A stretch of 64,000 bases of DNA from Actinomadura madurae (GCF_900115095.1 NZ_FOVH01000002.1:186001-250000); one strand, 5' to 3'. Numbered from the stretch's first letter, positions 8,247-17,233 are shown. Notes: a model not told the origin generated them from the sequence alone. Numbers and translations: made by a program.

Positions 8247-9259
8247 GAGGTCGGCTCCAGGATCTGACGGCCGGTCGCGCGGAGCGTGGCGCGGACGGCG
8301 GTGAGCAGGGAGTCGGCGGACGGCAGCGCCGCCGTCTCCAGGGACTTGGCGTAGGGGAGCGGCACCTCGGCCATCGCGACCCGGCGGACCGGGGCGTCCA
8401 GCCAGTCGAACGCGCCCTCCTGGATGGTCGCGGCGATCTCGGCGCCGATGCCGTAGGTGAGCCAGTCGTCCTCGGCCACCACGGCGGAGCCGGTCCTGCG
8501 GACCGAGTCCACGATGGTCCGCCGGTCGAGCGGGCGCAGGCTGCGCAGGTCGACGACCTCGGCGGAGATCCCCTCCGCGGCGAGGGTCTCGGCGACGTCC
8601 GCGGCGACCCGTGCCATCCGCGAGTAGCCGATGATCGTGATGTCGGTGCCGGGACGGGTGACGGCGGCGCGGCCGATCTCGGCGGGCTCGATGTCCTCGA
8701 CCGCGGCGGGCAGCTCGCCCTTGGTGTTGTAGAGCGCGAGGTTCTCCAGGAACAGCACCGGGTCGTCGTCCCGGATCGCGGCCTTCAACATCGCGGACGC
8801 CTCGGCGGGCGTGCTCGGCGCGACGACCTTCAGCCCCGGGATGAACGAGTAGAACAGCTCCACGTTCTGCGAGTGGGTGGCGCCGAGCTGCTGCCCGCCG
8901 CCGCCCGGCGTGCGGATCACCATCGGCACGCTGGCCTGCCCGCCGAACATCCCGTAGATCTTCGCGGCGTGGTTGACGATCTGGTCCAGCGCCAGCAGCG
9001 AGAAGTTGATCGTCATGATCTCCACGACGGGGCGCAGGCCGAGCATGGCGGCGCCGATCGCGGCGCCGACGAAGCCCTCCTCGGCGATCGGGGTGTCCTT
9101 GACGCGGCGGGGGCCGAACTCCTTCAGCAGCCCCTCGGTGATCTTGTACGAGCCCTCGAAGAGCCCGATCTCCTCGCCCATCAGGAAGACGTTCTCGTCG
9201 CGGAGCATCTCGGCGCGGAGCGTGTCCCGGAGGGCCTGGCGGTAGGTCGCGGTTGCCAT
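8243..9259 (-). CDS. pdhB: Pyruvate/2-oxoacid dehydrogenase E1 component, beta subunit
   Basis: A 338-residue transketolase-like beta subunit starting MATATYRQALRDTL. Family motifs include VFLMGEEIGLFEGSYKITEGL (positions about 24-45), DTPIAEEGFVGAAIGAA, the GMFGGQASVPMVIRTPGGGG stretch near residue 120, and a C-terminal domain with TYGIGAEIAATIQE. It pairs with E1-alpha to form the thiamine-diphosphate decarboxylase. The ATG at 9259 lies 11 bp after the alpha-subunit gene; the longer open frame upstream is a shadow of pdhA. Confidence 0.92.
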   Translation of the reverse strand: MATATYRQALRDTLRAEMLRDENVFLMGEEIGLFEGSYKITEGLLKEFGPRRVKDTPIAEEGFVGAAIGAAMLGLRPVVEIMTINFSLLALDQIVNHAAKIYGMFGGQASVPMVIRTPGGGGQQLGATHSQNVELFYSFIPGLKVVAPSTPAEASAMLKAAIRDDDPVLFLENLALYNTKGELPAAVEDIEPAEIGRAAVTRPGTDITIIGYSRMARVAADVAETLAAEGISAEVVDLRSLRPLDRRTIVDSVRRTGSAVVAEDDWLTYGIGAEIAATIQEGAFDWLDAPVRRVAMAEVPLPYAKSLETAALPSADSLLTAVRATLRATGRQILEPTS

Positions 9260-9270
9260 GGGGGTGCCTC

Positions 9271-10374
9271 TCAGGAACCGAAGACGGGGTCGGCGGGGAG
9301 CCGGCGCAGCTCGCCCGGGACCGGGGTGGCGTAGGTGTAGTCGAACAGCGTGGAGACCTCGGGGGCCGGGCTGTCGTCGGCGAACGCGGCGGCGGCGTCG
9401 ACCTCGGCCGTCACCTCGGCGTCCAGCGTGTCGCGGTCGTCGTGGGAGAGGATCCCGGCCTCCTCCAGCTCCAGCGCCATCCGGGCCAGCGGGTCGGCGG
9501 CCTTCAGCGCCTCCTTCTCCTCCTTGGACCGGTAGCGGGCCGGGTCGACGACCGAGTGGCCCTTCAGCCGGGGGCTGACGGTCTCCAGCAGGTACGGCTT
9601 GCTCTGCGACCGGGCGCGCTCGACGGCGGTGCGCGCGGCGTCCCGCACCGCGACGACGTCGGTGCCGTCCACCCGGGCGCTCTCCATCCGGTACGCGGCG
9701 CCGCGCCGGTACAGCTCGGGCTCGGCGGAGCTGTTCTCCACGGTGGTGCCCATGCCGAGGCCGTTGTTGATCACGACGAAGACGACCGGGAGGTCCCAGA
9801 GGCCGGCGATGTTCAGCGACTCGTGGAACGCGCCGATGGCGGTCGTCCCGTCGCCCATGTGGCACATGACGACCTCGTCGCCGCCCTTGTAGGACACGGC
9901 GAGCGCGGCGCCGGCCGCGAGCGGCACCTGGCCGCCGACGATCCCGTACCCGCCGAGCAGCCGCGCCTCGGCGTCGAACAGGTGCATCGACCCGCCCCAG
10001 CCCTTGGAGACGCCGGTCGAGCGCCCGTACAGCTCGGCCATGACGCGGTCCGCGCCGATGCCCTTCGCGAGGGCGTAACCATGCTCGCGATAGTTGGTGA
10101 ACAGATAGTCGGTGGGCCGCAGCGCGGCCATCAGCCCGACGACCGTCGCCTCCTCGCCGAGGTTCAGGTGGCAGTAGCCGCCGATCTTGGCCTCGGTGTA
10201 GGCACGGGCCGCCCGCTCCTCGAACCGCCTGATCAGCAGCATCTGCCGGTAGTAGCCGACGAGGGTGCCGGCGTCGGGCGCCTTCGGCGATGCCGCGGCG
10301 CTCTTCGGGCGGGGAGCCTTGGTGCCGCGCGCGCTCCGGCTCCGCGCCGGAGCGGCCTGGACGGTCTCAGCCAT
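9271..10374 (-). CDS. pdhA: Pyruvate/2-oxoacid dehydrogenase E1 component, alpha subunit
   Basis: A 367-residue E1-alpha subunit. After a basic Ala/Pro-rich N-terminal extension of about 35 residues comes GYYRQMLLIRRFEERAARAY, then CHLNLGEEATVVGL and TDYLFTNYREHGYALAKG. The thiamine-diphosphate site is the GDGTTAIGAFHESLNIAGLW motif with a downstream NN (VFVVINN). It is the first gene of the E1-alpha/E1-beta/E2 operon and is divergent from a GntR regulator gene across a 209-bp gap that contains a 14-bp perfect palindrome, so local repression is likely. Confidence 0.92.
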   Translation of the reverse strand: MAETVQAAPARSRSARGTKAPRPKSAAASPKAPDAGTLVGYYRQMLLIRRFEERAARAYTEAKIGGYCHLNLGEEATVVGLMAALRPTDYLFTNYREHGYALAKGIGADRVMAELYGRSTGVSKGWGGSMHLFDAEARLLGGYGIVGGQVPLAAGAALAVSYKGGDEVVMCHMGDGTTAIGAFHESLNIAGLWDLPVVFVVINNGLGMGTTVENSSAEPELYRRGAAYRMESARVDGTDVVAVRDAARTAVERARSQSKPYLLETVSPRLKGHSVVDPARYRSKEEKEALKAADPLARMALELEEAGILSHDDRDTLDAEVTAEVDAAAAFADDSPAPEVSTLFDYTYATPVPGELRRLPADPVFGS

Positions 10375-10441
10375 CGGCGATCTTCCCTCTGTCCGGGGCA
10401 GCGCCGTAGGATCGCCACGACGCTCCCGATCATCATTGATC

Positions 10442-10455
10442 TATGATCGATCATA
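10442..10455. promoter_or_regulatory. Putative GntR operator between pdhA and its divergent regulator
   Basis: TATGATCGATCATA is a perfect 14-bp palindrome located 68-81 bp upstream of the pdhA ATG and about 130 bp before the GntR start. The short AT-rich stretch stands out from the GC-rich surroundings. FCD-class GntR proteins bind short palindromes of this kind, often in their own divergent promoter. Confidence 0.65.
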
Positions 10456-10583
10456 TCCGATTCTACCTCGCCGTCTGTCAAGGGTCACTTACCTCCTCCC
10501 GCGGCGGTGGACGTGGCAAAGGGCGCCGTGCCGGGGGGCCCGCAACGGCGCACTTAACGACGCGCCGTCTACCATGTCATCTC

Positions 10584-11216
10584 GTGAACGCGCCGATCCC
10601 CGCCCAGCTCCTCCGCACCGGACTCGCCGACCAGATCCGCGAGTTCATCGTCGAGGGCATCAGCTCGGGGCGGTGGGAGCCGGGCGAGCGCATCGTCGAG
10701 CGGCGCATCGCGAGCGAGCTGGGTGTGAGCCAGGGGCCCGTCCGGGAGGCGCTGCGCCAGCTGGAGGCGCAGCGGCTGATCGAGACGCTGCCGAACCGGG
10801 GCGCCCGCGTCCGCGACTTCACCGAGCGGGACCTCGCGGAGATCTTCCCGGTCCGCGCCGGGCTGGAGCGGACCGCGGTGGAGCTGGCGCTGCCCCGCCT
10901 CGCCGGCTGCCTGGACGCGCTGGAGGAGCACAACCGCCGGCTCGGTGAGGCCGCCGGGGGCGGTGACCTGCACGAGCAGATGCGGCTCAGCATCGCCTTC
11001 CACCGCGAGATCGTCGAGTCGGCCGGGAACCGGCTGCTGGTGTCGGTCTGGGAGGGCCTCGGCATCGAGCTGTGGACGACCCTGTCCCTCCGCCTGCACC
11101 ACACGGAGATCTACTCCAAGTCGGCCGAGCACGCCGAGCTGATCGAGGCGTTCCGCCGCGAGGACCCGCGGGCCCCGCAGCTCCTCCACGACCACGTCAT
11201 GAACTACGCCCCGTGA
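10584..11216 (+). CDS. GntR family transcriptional regulator (FCD class), likely regulator of the E1/E2 operon
   Basis: A 210-residue FadR/VanR-type repressor. The winged helix-turn-helix is at residues about 10-75 (ERRIASELGVSQGPVREALRQLEAQRLI, then the wing ETLPNRGARVR). The all-helical FCD ligand domain follows, with metal/ligand residues in FHREIVESAGN. The family senses small carboxylates. I chose GTG 10584 (VNAPIPAQLLRTGL) because the upstream extension in frame is low-complexity and includes the palindrome region. It is divergent from the pyruvate dehydrogenase operon. Its stop is 22 bp from the stop of another, convergent, GntR gene. Confidence 0.85.
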   Translation: MNAPIPAQLLRTGLADQIREFIVEGISSGRWEPGERIVERRIASELGVSQGPVREALRQLEAQRLIETLPNRGARVRDFTERDLAEIFPVRAGLERTAVELALPRLAGCLDALEEHNRRLGEAAGGGDLHEQMRLSIAFHREIVESAGNRLLVSVWEGLGIELWTTLSLRLHHTEIYSKSAEHAELIEAFRREDPRAPQLLHDHVMNYAP

Positions 11217-11238
11217 CCCCCACCGGACGTGGGCGCGG

Positions 11239-11934
11239 TCACGCCTTCTCGCGGTACGCCTTCGTGAGCTGTTCCTCCGCGTCGTCCAGGTAGGAGCGCA
11301 ACTCCCGCTCCGCCTCCGCGAAGTCGCCCCGGGCCATCAGGTCGTACAGGCGCCGGTTGCGGGCGAGGTACGGCTCGTGGAACTCGCGCGGCGAGCCCAT
11401 CTCGTGGAAGACGAGGCGCATCTCGGCCAGCAGGTGCTCGATCACCTCGTAGGCCCGGGGGCTGTCCATCAGCGCGACGATCGCCTTGTGGAACAGGATG
11501 TCGGCCGTCCCGACGTCCTTCCAGTTCCCGGCCGCGGAGGCACGCTCGCCCTCCAGCACGGCGGCCTCCACCCGGCCGAGCGCGGCCGGGGCGCCGTCCG
11601 CCGCGTCGCGCACGGCCTCGCACTCCAGGAGGCGCCGGACGCGGTAGAGGTCGGCGAGGTCGTCGGCGGGGACGCGACGCACGAACGTGCCGCGGTTGAA
11701 CTCGTGCACGAGCAGCCGCTCTTTGACGAGCATCTGGAACGCCTCGCGCATCGTGTTGCGCGAGACGTCCATGGCCTTCGCCAGTTCCTTGTCGGGCAGC
11801 CGCGTCCCGGGGACGAGCCGGCCGTCGGTGATCTGGGCGCGGAGCAGGTCGGCGACGCGGGCGGCGGTGCTCGACCGGTCCAGGCCGTGCCGCGCGGCCG
11901 CGATCTCGTCGAGCCACGGCTCCCGCACCGTCAT
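11239..11934 (-). CDS. GntR family regulator (FCD class), likely regulator of the 5-oxoproline operon
   Basis: A 231-residue GntR protein. The DNA-binding domain (about residues 20-90) contains DKELAKAMDVSRNTMREAFQMLVKERL and the wing HEFNRGTFVRRV. The FCD domain has LYRVRRLLECEAVRDA, DILFHKAIVALMDSPR and a terminal helix. It is divergent from the NRAMP-pxpBC-DUF1445 operon, with a 15-bp perfect inverted repeat in the 158-bp gap. In Bacillus the equivalent kip/ycs operon also has its own regulator, though of another family (KipR, IclR-type). Confidence 0.87.
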   Translation of the reverse strand: MTVREPWLDEIAAARHGLDRSSTAARVADLLRAQITDGRLVPGTRLPDKELAKAMDVSRNTMREAFQMLVKERLLVHEFNRGTFVRRVPADDLADLYRVRRLLECEAVRDAADGAPAALGRVEAAVLEGERASAAGNWKDVGTADILFHKAIVALMDSPRAYEVIEHLLAEMRLVFHEMGSPREFHEPYLARNRRLYDLMARGDFAEAERELRSYLDDAEEQLTKAYREKA

Positions 11935-12034
11935 CGGCGTCCTTCCGGAGAGCGCGGCGGAGCGCCGCCGCGGACGGGTGTGCCCCGCCAGCGTATCCCA
12001 TCGGGACGTAAATACCTCAACAAGGGGATTGCCG

Positions 12035-12049
12035 GATTGTTGAACAATC
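12035..12049. promoter_or_regulatory. Putative GntR operator of the pxp operon
   Basis: GATTGTT-G-AACAATC is a perfect inverted repeat with 7-bp arms. It is centred about 50 bp before the NRAMP ATG and about 108 bp before the divergent GntR start. The shape (TTGT...ACAA core) is that of FCD-class GntR operators. Confidence 0.7.
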
Positions 12050-12092
12050 TCTACGCTGTCGGAAAGCTCACCCCCTGGAAGGGGCCCAGCCC

Positions 12093-13322
12093 ATGACGGA
12101 CCGGACCACCCTGGACAAGACCCCCGCCCCGGCCACCCCCTCGCGCCGCGCCGCCCTCCTCGGCGCGATGTTCCTGATGGCCACCAGCGCCATCGGCCCC
12201 GGCTTCATCACCCAGACCACCGTGTTCACCGCGCAGCTCGGCGCGGCCTTCGCGTTCGCGATCGTCGTGTCCGTGCTGGTGGACATCGCGATCCAGCTGA
12301 ACGTGTGGCGCGTCGTCGGCGTCTCCGGCATGCGCGCGCAGGAACTCGGCAACCGGGTGCTGCCCGGCGCCGGCTACGGCCTCGCCGCGCTGGACGTGTT
12401 CGGCGGCCTGGTCTTCAACATCGGCAACATCGCCGGCACCGCGCTCGGGCTGAACGCGCTGCTCGGCCTGGACGTCAAGATCGGCGGCGCGATCTCCGCG
12501 ATCACCGCCATCGCGATCTTCCTGATCCGGCGGGCCGGCGTCGCGATGGACCGCATCGTGGTCGTGCTCGGCGCCCTGATGATCCTGCTCACCCTGTACG
12601 TGGCGTTCGTGTCCGATCCGCCCCTCGGCGACGCGCTGAGGCAGAGCGTCGCGCCGGAGACGGTCGACTTCCTCGTCATCACCACCCTGATCGGCGGGAC
12701 GGTCGGCGGCTACATCACCTACGCGGGCGCGCACCGCATGATCGAGTCGGGGCTCACCGGCAGGGAGAACGTCCGGGAGATCAACCGCAGCGCCGTCACC
12801 GGCATCCTCGTGACCGGCCTGATGCGGGTGCTGCTCTTCCTCGCCGTCCTCGGCGTCGTCGCCGGCGGCGTCACGCTGGCCAAGGAGAACGCGCCCGCGT
12901 CCGCCTTCGAGCACGCGGCGGGGGAGGCCGGGCTGCGCCTCTTCGGCCTGATCATGTGGTCGGCGGCGATCACCTCGGTGATCGGCGCGTCCTACACCTC
13001 GGTGTCGTTCCTCGTGTCCTTCTCGTCGTTCGTCGAGAAGCACCGCAACCACCTGGTCGTGGCGTTCATCCTCGTCTCGGCCTCCATCTACCTCGCGATC
13101 GGCACGACCCCGGCCAAGCTGCTCATCCTCGCGGGCGCGCTGAACGGCCTGATCCTGCCGTTCGGGCTGGCCGTGCTGCTGTGGGCGGCGGGCCGCCGCC
13201 GCGACCTGCTCGGCGGCTACCGGTACCCGGTCTGGCTGCTCGTCCTCGGCGCCGCCGCCTGGCTGCTCTCCCTCTACCTGGGCTGGAACAGCCTGTCCGG
13301 GCTCGACGACCTGTGGAGGTGA
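12093..13322 (+). CDS. NRAMP-like transporter associated with 5-oxoprolinase genes (YcsG type)
   Basis: A 409-residue membrane protein with about 11 hydrophobic segments. Segment 1 contains MATSAIGPGFITQTTVF, the position where true NRAMP metal transporters have the DPGN metal-binding motif; here it reads IGPGF, so metal transport is doubtful. The YcsG branch of the family is found with 5-oxoprolinase genes in B. subtilis (ycsF-ycsG-ycsI-kipI-kipA), and the same partners follow here. A role in uptake of 5-oxoproline or a related amino acid is inferred from context. It is the first gene of the plus-strand operon, 7 bp before pxpB. Confidence 0.8.
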   Translation: MTDRTTLDKTPAPATPSRRAALLGAMFLMATSAIGPGFITQTTVFTAQLGAAFAFAIVVSVLVDIAIQLNVWRVVGVSGMRAQELGNRVLPGAGYGLAALDVFGGLVFNIGNIAGTALGLNALLGLDVKIGGAISAITAIAIFLIRRAGVAMDRIVVVLGALMILLTLYVAFVSDPPLGDALRQSVAPETVDFLVITTLIGGTVGGYITYAGAHRMIESGLTGRENVREINRSAVTGILVTGLMRVLLFLAVLGVVAGGVTLAKENAPASAFEHAAGEAGLRLFGLIMWSAAITSVIGASYTSVSFLVSFSSFVEKHRNHLVVAFILVSASIYLAIGTTPAKLLILAGALNGLILPFGLAVLLWAAGRRRDLLGGYRYPVWLLVLGAAAWLLSLYLGWNSLSGLDDLWR

Positions 13323-13329
13323 GGGACGG

Positions 13330-13938
13330 GTGCGGATCCTCCCGAGCGGCGACGCGGCGATCCTGGTCGAACTGCCGGACCTGCCGGCGATGCTCGGCCT
13401 GTACGCGGCGCTGTCGGCGGCCCCGCCCCAAGGCGTCGCCGACATGGTCCCGGCGGCCCGCACCCTGACCCTGCTTCTCGACCCGTCCGCCGACCCGGCC
13501 GCGGTCGCCGCCACGGTGCGCGCGACCCGGCCCGGGACGGCGGACGGCGCCGCCGGTACCGCCGAGATCCCCGTCGTCTACGACGGCGAGGACCTCGGCG
13601 AGGTCGCCCGCCTCACCGGCCTCACCCCGGCCGGGGTCGTCGCCGCGCACACCGGGACGCCGTGGCGGGTGGCCTTCACCGGCTTCGCGCCCGGCTTCGG
13701 CTACCTGGAGGGCGGGGACCCGCGGCTGGACGTCCCGCGCCGCGCCACCCCGCGCGTCCGCGTCCCGGCCGGCGCGGTCGGGCTGGCCGGGCGCTTCAGC
13801 GGCGTCTACCCCGTCGAGTCCCCGGGCGGGTGGCGGCTCATAGGACGCACGGAGGCCGTCCTCTGGGACCTCGACCGCGAGCCGCCCGCCCTCCTGCGCC
13901 CGGGGGTCCGGGTCCGCTTCGTCCAGCGGGAACCATGA
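13330..13938 (+). CDS. pxpB: 5-oxoprolinase subunit PxpB (KipI-like)
   Basis: A 202-residue protein with the allophanate-hydrolase subunit 1/KipI fold: an N-terminal half starting [15 protein letters not shown] and a cyclophilin-like C-terminal half with [23 protein letters not shown], the family signature. PxpABC performs ATP-dependent opening of 5-oxo-L-proline to L-glutamate. GTG start at 13330, 7 bp after the transporter gene; the stop overlaps pxpC (ATGA). Confidence 0.9.
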   Translation: MRILPSGDAAILVELPDLPAMLGLYAALSAAPPQGVADMVPAARTLTLLLDPSADPAAVAATVRATRPGTADGAAGTAEIPVVYDGEDLGEVARLTGLTPAGVVAAHTGTPWRVAFTGFAPGFGYLEGGDPRLDVPRRATPRVRVPAGAVGLAGRFSGVYPVESPGGWRLIGRTEAVLWDLDREPPALLRPGVRVRFVQREP

Positions 13939-14825
13939 AGCGAGGGCTGGACGTTGTCGCGACAGGGCCGCTGGCTACAGTCCAGGACCTGGGCCGCCCG
14001 GGTCGCGCGGCGCTCGGCGTGGGGGTGTCGGGCGCCGCGGACCCGGGCTCGCTCCGCCTCGCCAACCGGCTGCTCGGCAACCCCGAGGGCGACGCCGCGA
14101 TCGAGGTCACGTTCGGCGGCCTGCGCGTCCGCTGCCGCGGCGGGGTGTTCGCCGCCGTCACCGGCGCACCCGCCCCGCTCCTGGTGGACGGCCGCCCCGA
14201 GGCGCCCTACGCGATCCTCCACGTCCCGGACGGCGCCGAACTGCGGATGGGCGCACCGCCCGCCGGGCTGCGCAGCTACCTCGCCGTCCGCGGCGGGATC
14301 GCCGTCCCGCCCGTCCTCGGGTCCCGCTCCGCCGACACGCTCGCCGGGCTCGGCCCCGCGCCCCTCAAACCCGGCGACCTCCTCCCGGTCGGCCCGCCGC
14401 CCGCCGCCGCGCCGCTCCTGGACGTCCTGCCCGTCCGCCCGCCGCCCACCGGGGACCTCGAACTGCGCGCGATGCCCGGACCGCGCGCCGACTGGTTCGC
14501 CCCCGGCGCGCTGGACGTCCTCTTCACCGCCCCGTTCACGGTGACCAGCGAGATCGACCGGGTAGGGATGCGGCTGGACGGACCCGGCCTTGCCCACGCC
14601 GGCCGCGGCGAACTGCCCAGCGAGGGGACGGTCACCGGAGCGCTGCAGGTCCCGCCGTCCGGCCTGCCGGTGCTGTTCCTCGCCGACCATCCGCTGACCG
14701 GCGGGTACCCCGTGATCGCGGTGGTCGCCCGCGCCGACGTCGGGCGCGCCGCCCAGGCCCGCCCCGGGCAGCGGCTCCGCTTCCTCCCGCAGCCCGCGCC
14801 GCCTCTCGGAAAGGAGAGACCATGA
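13935..14825 (+). CDS. pxpC: 5-oxoprolinase subunit PxpC (KipA-like biotin-dependent carboxyltransferase fold)
   Basis: A 296-residue allophanate-hydrolase subunit 2 family protein. Motifs: [20 protein letters not shown] (residues about 15-34), [39 protein letters not shown] and the C-terminal [18 protein letters not shown]. It is the partner of PxpB, coupled at both ends by ATGA overlaps. The third subunit, PxpA (LamB/YcsF family), is not encoded in this cluster or elsewhere in the window. Confidence 0.9.
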   Translation: MKRGLDVVATGPLATVQDLGRPGRAALGVGVSGAADPGSLRLANRLLGNPEGDAAIEVTFGGLRVRCRGGVFAAVTGAPAPLLVDGRPEAPYAILHVPDGAELRMGAPPAGLRSYLAVRGGIAVPPVLGSRSADTLAGLGPAPLKPGDLLPVGPPPAAAPLLDVLPVRPPPTGDLELRAMPGPRADWFAPGALDVLFTAPFTVTSEIDRVGMRLDGPGLAHAGRGELPSEGTVTGALQVPPSGLPVLFLADHPLTGGYPVIAVVARADVGRAAQARPGQRLRFLPQPAPPLGKERP

Positions 14826-15613
14826 CCGCCCCCCTCGACCCGGCCGCGCTGTCGCCCGACCAGGCCAGGGCGCTGTTCCGGGAGGGCCTGCGCGTGCCCA
14901 CCTCGGGATGGTGCGCGGGCTGGACGCAGGCGAACCTCATCGCCGTCCCCCGGGAACAGGCCTACGACCTGCTGCTGTTCGCGCAGCGCAACCCGAAGCC
15001 GTGCCCCGTCCTGGACGTCACCGAGCCCGGCGAGGTCTCCGCCTCGCTGTTCGCCGGCGACCTGCGCACCGACCTGCCCGGCTACGTCGTCTACGAGCAC
15101 GGCGAACCCGTCGCCGAGGTGGCCGACGTGACCGGCTTCTGGCGCGGCGACCTGGTCGCGTTCCTGATCGGGTGCAGCTTCACCTTCGAGGACGCCCTCC
15201 AGGAGGCCGGCGTCCCCGTCCGGCACATCGAGCAGAACCGCAACGTCCCGATGTACCGGACGAACCGAATGTGCCGCCGCGCCGGCGACTTCGGCGGCCC
15301 GCTGGTCGTCTCGATGCGCCCGGTCCCGGCCGCGCAGGTGGCCGACGCCGTGCGGGTGACGGCCCGGTACCCGTCGGTCCACGGCGCGCCCGTGCACGTC
15401 GGCGACCCCGTCGAGCTCGGCATCGACGACCTGTCGGCCCCCGACTTCGGCGACCCGGTCGACGTGCGGGTGGACGAGATCCCGGTGTTCTGGGCGTGCG
15501 GCGTCACCCCGCAGGCGGCCGTGATGGCGTCCCGCCCGAAGCTCGCCATCGGGCACGCCCCCGGCCACATGGCGATCACCGACGTTCGAGACACCCGGTA
15601 CCTCGTGCCCTGA
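14822..15613 (+). CDS. DUF1445 family protein, probable D-glutamate cyclase/hydro-lyase (YcsI type)
   Basis: A 263-residue protein of the YcsI/DUF1445 family, which includes the D-glutamate cyclase domain of mitochondrial DGLUCY (D-glutamate to 5-oxo-D-proline). Visible family motifs are [12 protein letters not shown] near residue 30, [10 protein letters not shown] near 118, the stretch [11 protein letters not shown], and the C-terminal [10 protein letters not shown] and [11 protein letters not shown]. It is coupled to pxpC by ATGA. Together the operon would connect D-glutamate, 5-oxoproline and L-glutamate. The exact reaction here is inferred. Confidence 0.82.
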   Translation: MTAPLDPAALSPDQARALFREGLRVPTSGWCAGWTQANLIAVPREQAYDLLLFAQRNPKPCPVLDVTEPGEVSASLFAGDLRTDLPGYVVYEHGEPVAEVADVTGFWRGDLVAFLIGCSFTFEDALQEAGVPVRHIEQNRNVPMYRTNRMCRRAGDFGGPLVVSMRPVPAAQVADAVRVTARYPSVHGAPVHVGDPVELGIDDLSAPDFGDPVDVRVDEIPVFWACGVTPQAAVMASRPKLAIGHAPGHMAITDVRDTRYLVP

Positions 15614-15633
15614 ACCGGCATAGGCTTCGCCCC

Positions 15634-17118
15634 ATGCCGGACATCGTCGCCCCGGGCGACCGCCTCGGGGAGCGCTACCGACTGGAACGGCCCCTCGGCG
15701 CCGGAGGCATGGCGACCGTCTGGCGCGCGGTCGACCTCGTCCTCGACCGCGCCGTCGCGGTCAAGGTGCCGATGGAGGGCCGGCCCGCGGAGTTCACCCG
15801 GCGGCTGCGCCAGGAGGCGCAGGCCGCCGCGGCGCTCACCCACCCGAACATCACCGGCGTCTACGACTACGGCGAGCACGACGCCGGGCCGGTGGGCTGG
15901 CAGGGCCACATCCCCTACGTGGTCATGGAGCTGCTGGACGGGGAGACCCTGGCGACGCGGCTGTCCCGCGGCCCGCTTCCCTGGCGCGAGGCGGCCGGGA
16001 CCTGCGCCCGCGTCGCCGACGCCCTGGCCGCCGCCCACGCCGCCGGCATCGTCCACCGCGACATCAAGCCCGCGAACGTCTTCCTCACCCCCGTCGGCGT
16101 GAAGGTCCTGGACTTCGGCATCGCCTTCACGGGCTCGCCCGACGGCCAGATCATGGGCACGCCCGCCTACGTCGCCCCCGAACTGCTGACCGGTACGGCG
16201 CCGACGGCGGCGGCCGACATCTACTCGCTGGGCGTCGTCCTGCACGAGTGCCTGACCGGTGCCCCGCCCACCCCCGCGTCCACCTTCAGGAAGGACACCC
16301 CGGACGAGGTCGCCGACCTCTGCCGGGAGTGCCTGTCGCCGGACGCCGGCGCCCGTCCCACCGCGGCGGAGGCCGCCCGGCGGCTGGCCGGCAGTGCCGG
16401 GGTCCAGCTCGCGCACCTGCCGCCCGGCGGCGCGGACGAGTCCGCGGAGCAGGCGGCGGCGCCCCCGTCCGAGGCCCCGACCCGCGTCCTGGACGACCCC
16501 GCTCCACCGGAAGAGCCGCTGGACGGGGAGGACGAGCCCGGTGGCGCGGACCCTGCCGGCGAAGAGGCGGAGCCGCCCGCGCCCCCGCCTCCGGCCCGGC
16601 GCGAAGGCGGAGGCGCGGCCGACGAGCACGGCGCGGCCGGGACCTCGACGCGCAAGCCGCTGGTCATCGCCGGCGGCGCGGTGGGGGCGGCCGCGGTGGT
16701 CGCGCTCCTGCTCGCCGCCCTGGCGCCCGGATCGTCCGACGACGGAGGGGCGGCGGCGCCGCCCCCGGACACCGCCTCGCCCACGGAGACGGCGGCGGCG
16801 GTCGCGTGCTCGGTGGCGTACCGGGTCGACGGGTCGTGGCCGGACGGCTTCAAGGCGACCGTGCGGATCACGAACGTCGGCGACACCGCGATCGACGGCT
16901 GGAAGCTCGGCTTCACGTTCCCGGACGGGCAGGCCATCACCCAGATCTGGAACGGCTCCCAGGAGCAGGACGACGCGTCCGTCACCGTGACGGCGGCGGA
17001 CTGGAACCGGTCGATCCCGCCGGACGGGACCGCGGAGTTCGGGTTCCTCGGCAGCCAGGACGGAGACAACGGGTCCCCGTCGCGGTTCACGCTGAACGGC
17101 GCGGAGTGCCGCGGCTGA
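15634..17118 (+). CDS. Transmembrane Ser/Thr protein kinase with extracellular CBM2 domain
   Basis: A 494-residue PASTA-kinase-like architecture without PASTA repeats. The kinase domain (about 10-275) has the glycine loop LGAGGMATVW, catalytic Lys44, HRDIKPAN with Asp143, and DFG Asp160, so it looks active. An acidic Pro/Ala/Glu linker (about 280-340) precedes one membrane helix (about 343-368). The outer part (about 389-494) is a carbohydrate-binding module of family 2, with VDGSWPDGFKATVRITN, WKLGFTFPDGQAITQIWNG and two Cys (CSV near the start, ECRG at the end). CBM2 binds cellulose or xylan. The kinase probably senses polysaccharide directly; it lies just upstream of a sugar-uptake operon with a CebR-type box between them. 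ATG 15634 is the first start beginning at the kinase. Confidence 0.88.
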   Translation: MPDIVAPGDRLGERYRLERPLGAGGMATVWRAVDLVLDRAVAVKVPMEGRPAEFTRRLRQEAQAAAALTHPNITGVYDYGEHDAGPVGWQGHIPYVVMELLDGETLATRLSRGPLPWREAAGTCARVADALAAAHAAGIVHRDIKPANVFLTPVGVKVLDFGIAFTGSPDGQIMGTPAYVAPELLTGTAPTAAADIYSLGVVLHECLTGAPPTPASTFRKDTPDEVADLCRECLSPDAGARPTAAEAARRLAGSAGVQLAHLPPGGADESAEQAAAPPSEAPTRVLDDPAPPEEPLDGEDEPGGADPAGEEAEPPAPPPPARREGGGAADEHGAAGTSTRKPLVIAGGAVGAAAVVALLLAALAPGSSDDGGAAAPPPDTASPTETAAAVACSVAYRVDGSWPDGFKATVRITNVGDTAIDGWKLGFTFPDGQAITQIWNGSQEQDDASVTVTAADWNRSIPPDGTAEFGFLGSQDGDNGSPSRFTLNGAECRG

Positions 17119-17128
17119 CCTCCCGCAA

Positions 17129-17142
17129 TGGGAGCGCTCCCA
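17129..17142. promoter_or_regulatory. CebR-type operator upstream of the xyloglucan-type ABC operon
   Basis: TGGGAGCGCTCCCA is a perfect 14-bp palindrome identical to the cellobiose repressor CebR consensus known from Streptomyces. It lies 11 bp after the kinase gene and about 140 bp before the solute-binding protein ATG. A second copy precedes cebE. Confidence 0.85.
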
Positions 17143-17233
17143 GCTCGTCGTCGCAGGTCAAAAGGGTCACGCTCGAATTGATGCGGCCGGACCTATTGTC
17201 TCGCGGCCGATCCGGGGCTTACGATCCCGGCAA

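Noticed and set aside
12093..13322. NRAMP gene as a manganese/iron transporter
   Set aside because: The DPGN metal motif is absent and the operon is a 5-oxoproline module, so the YcsG branch fits better.
12051..13514. A 487-residue frame antisense to the NRAMP-like gene
   Set aside because: Low-complexity shadow; the plus strand has membrane segments, a ribosome binding site and operon partners.
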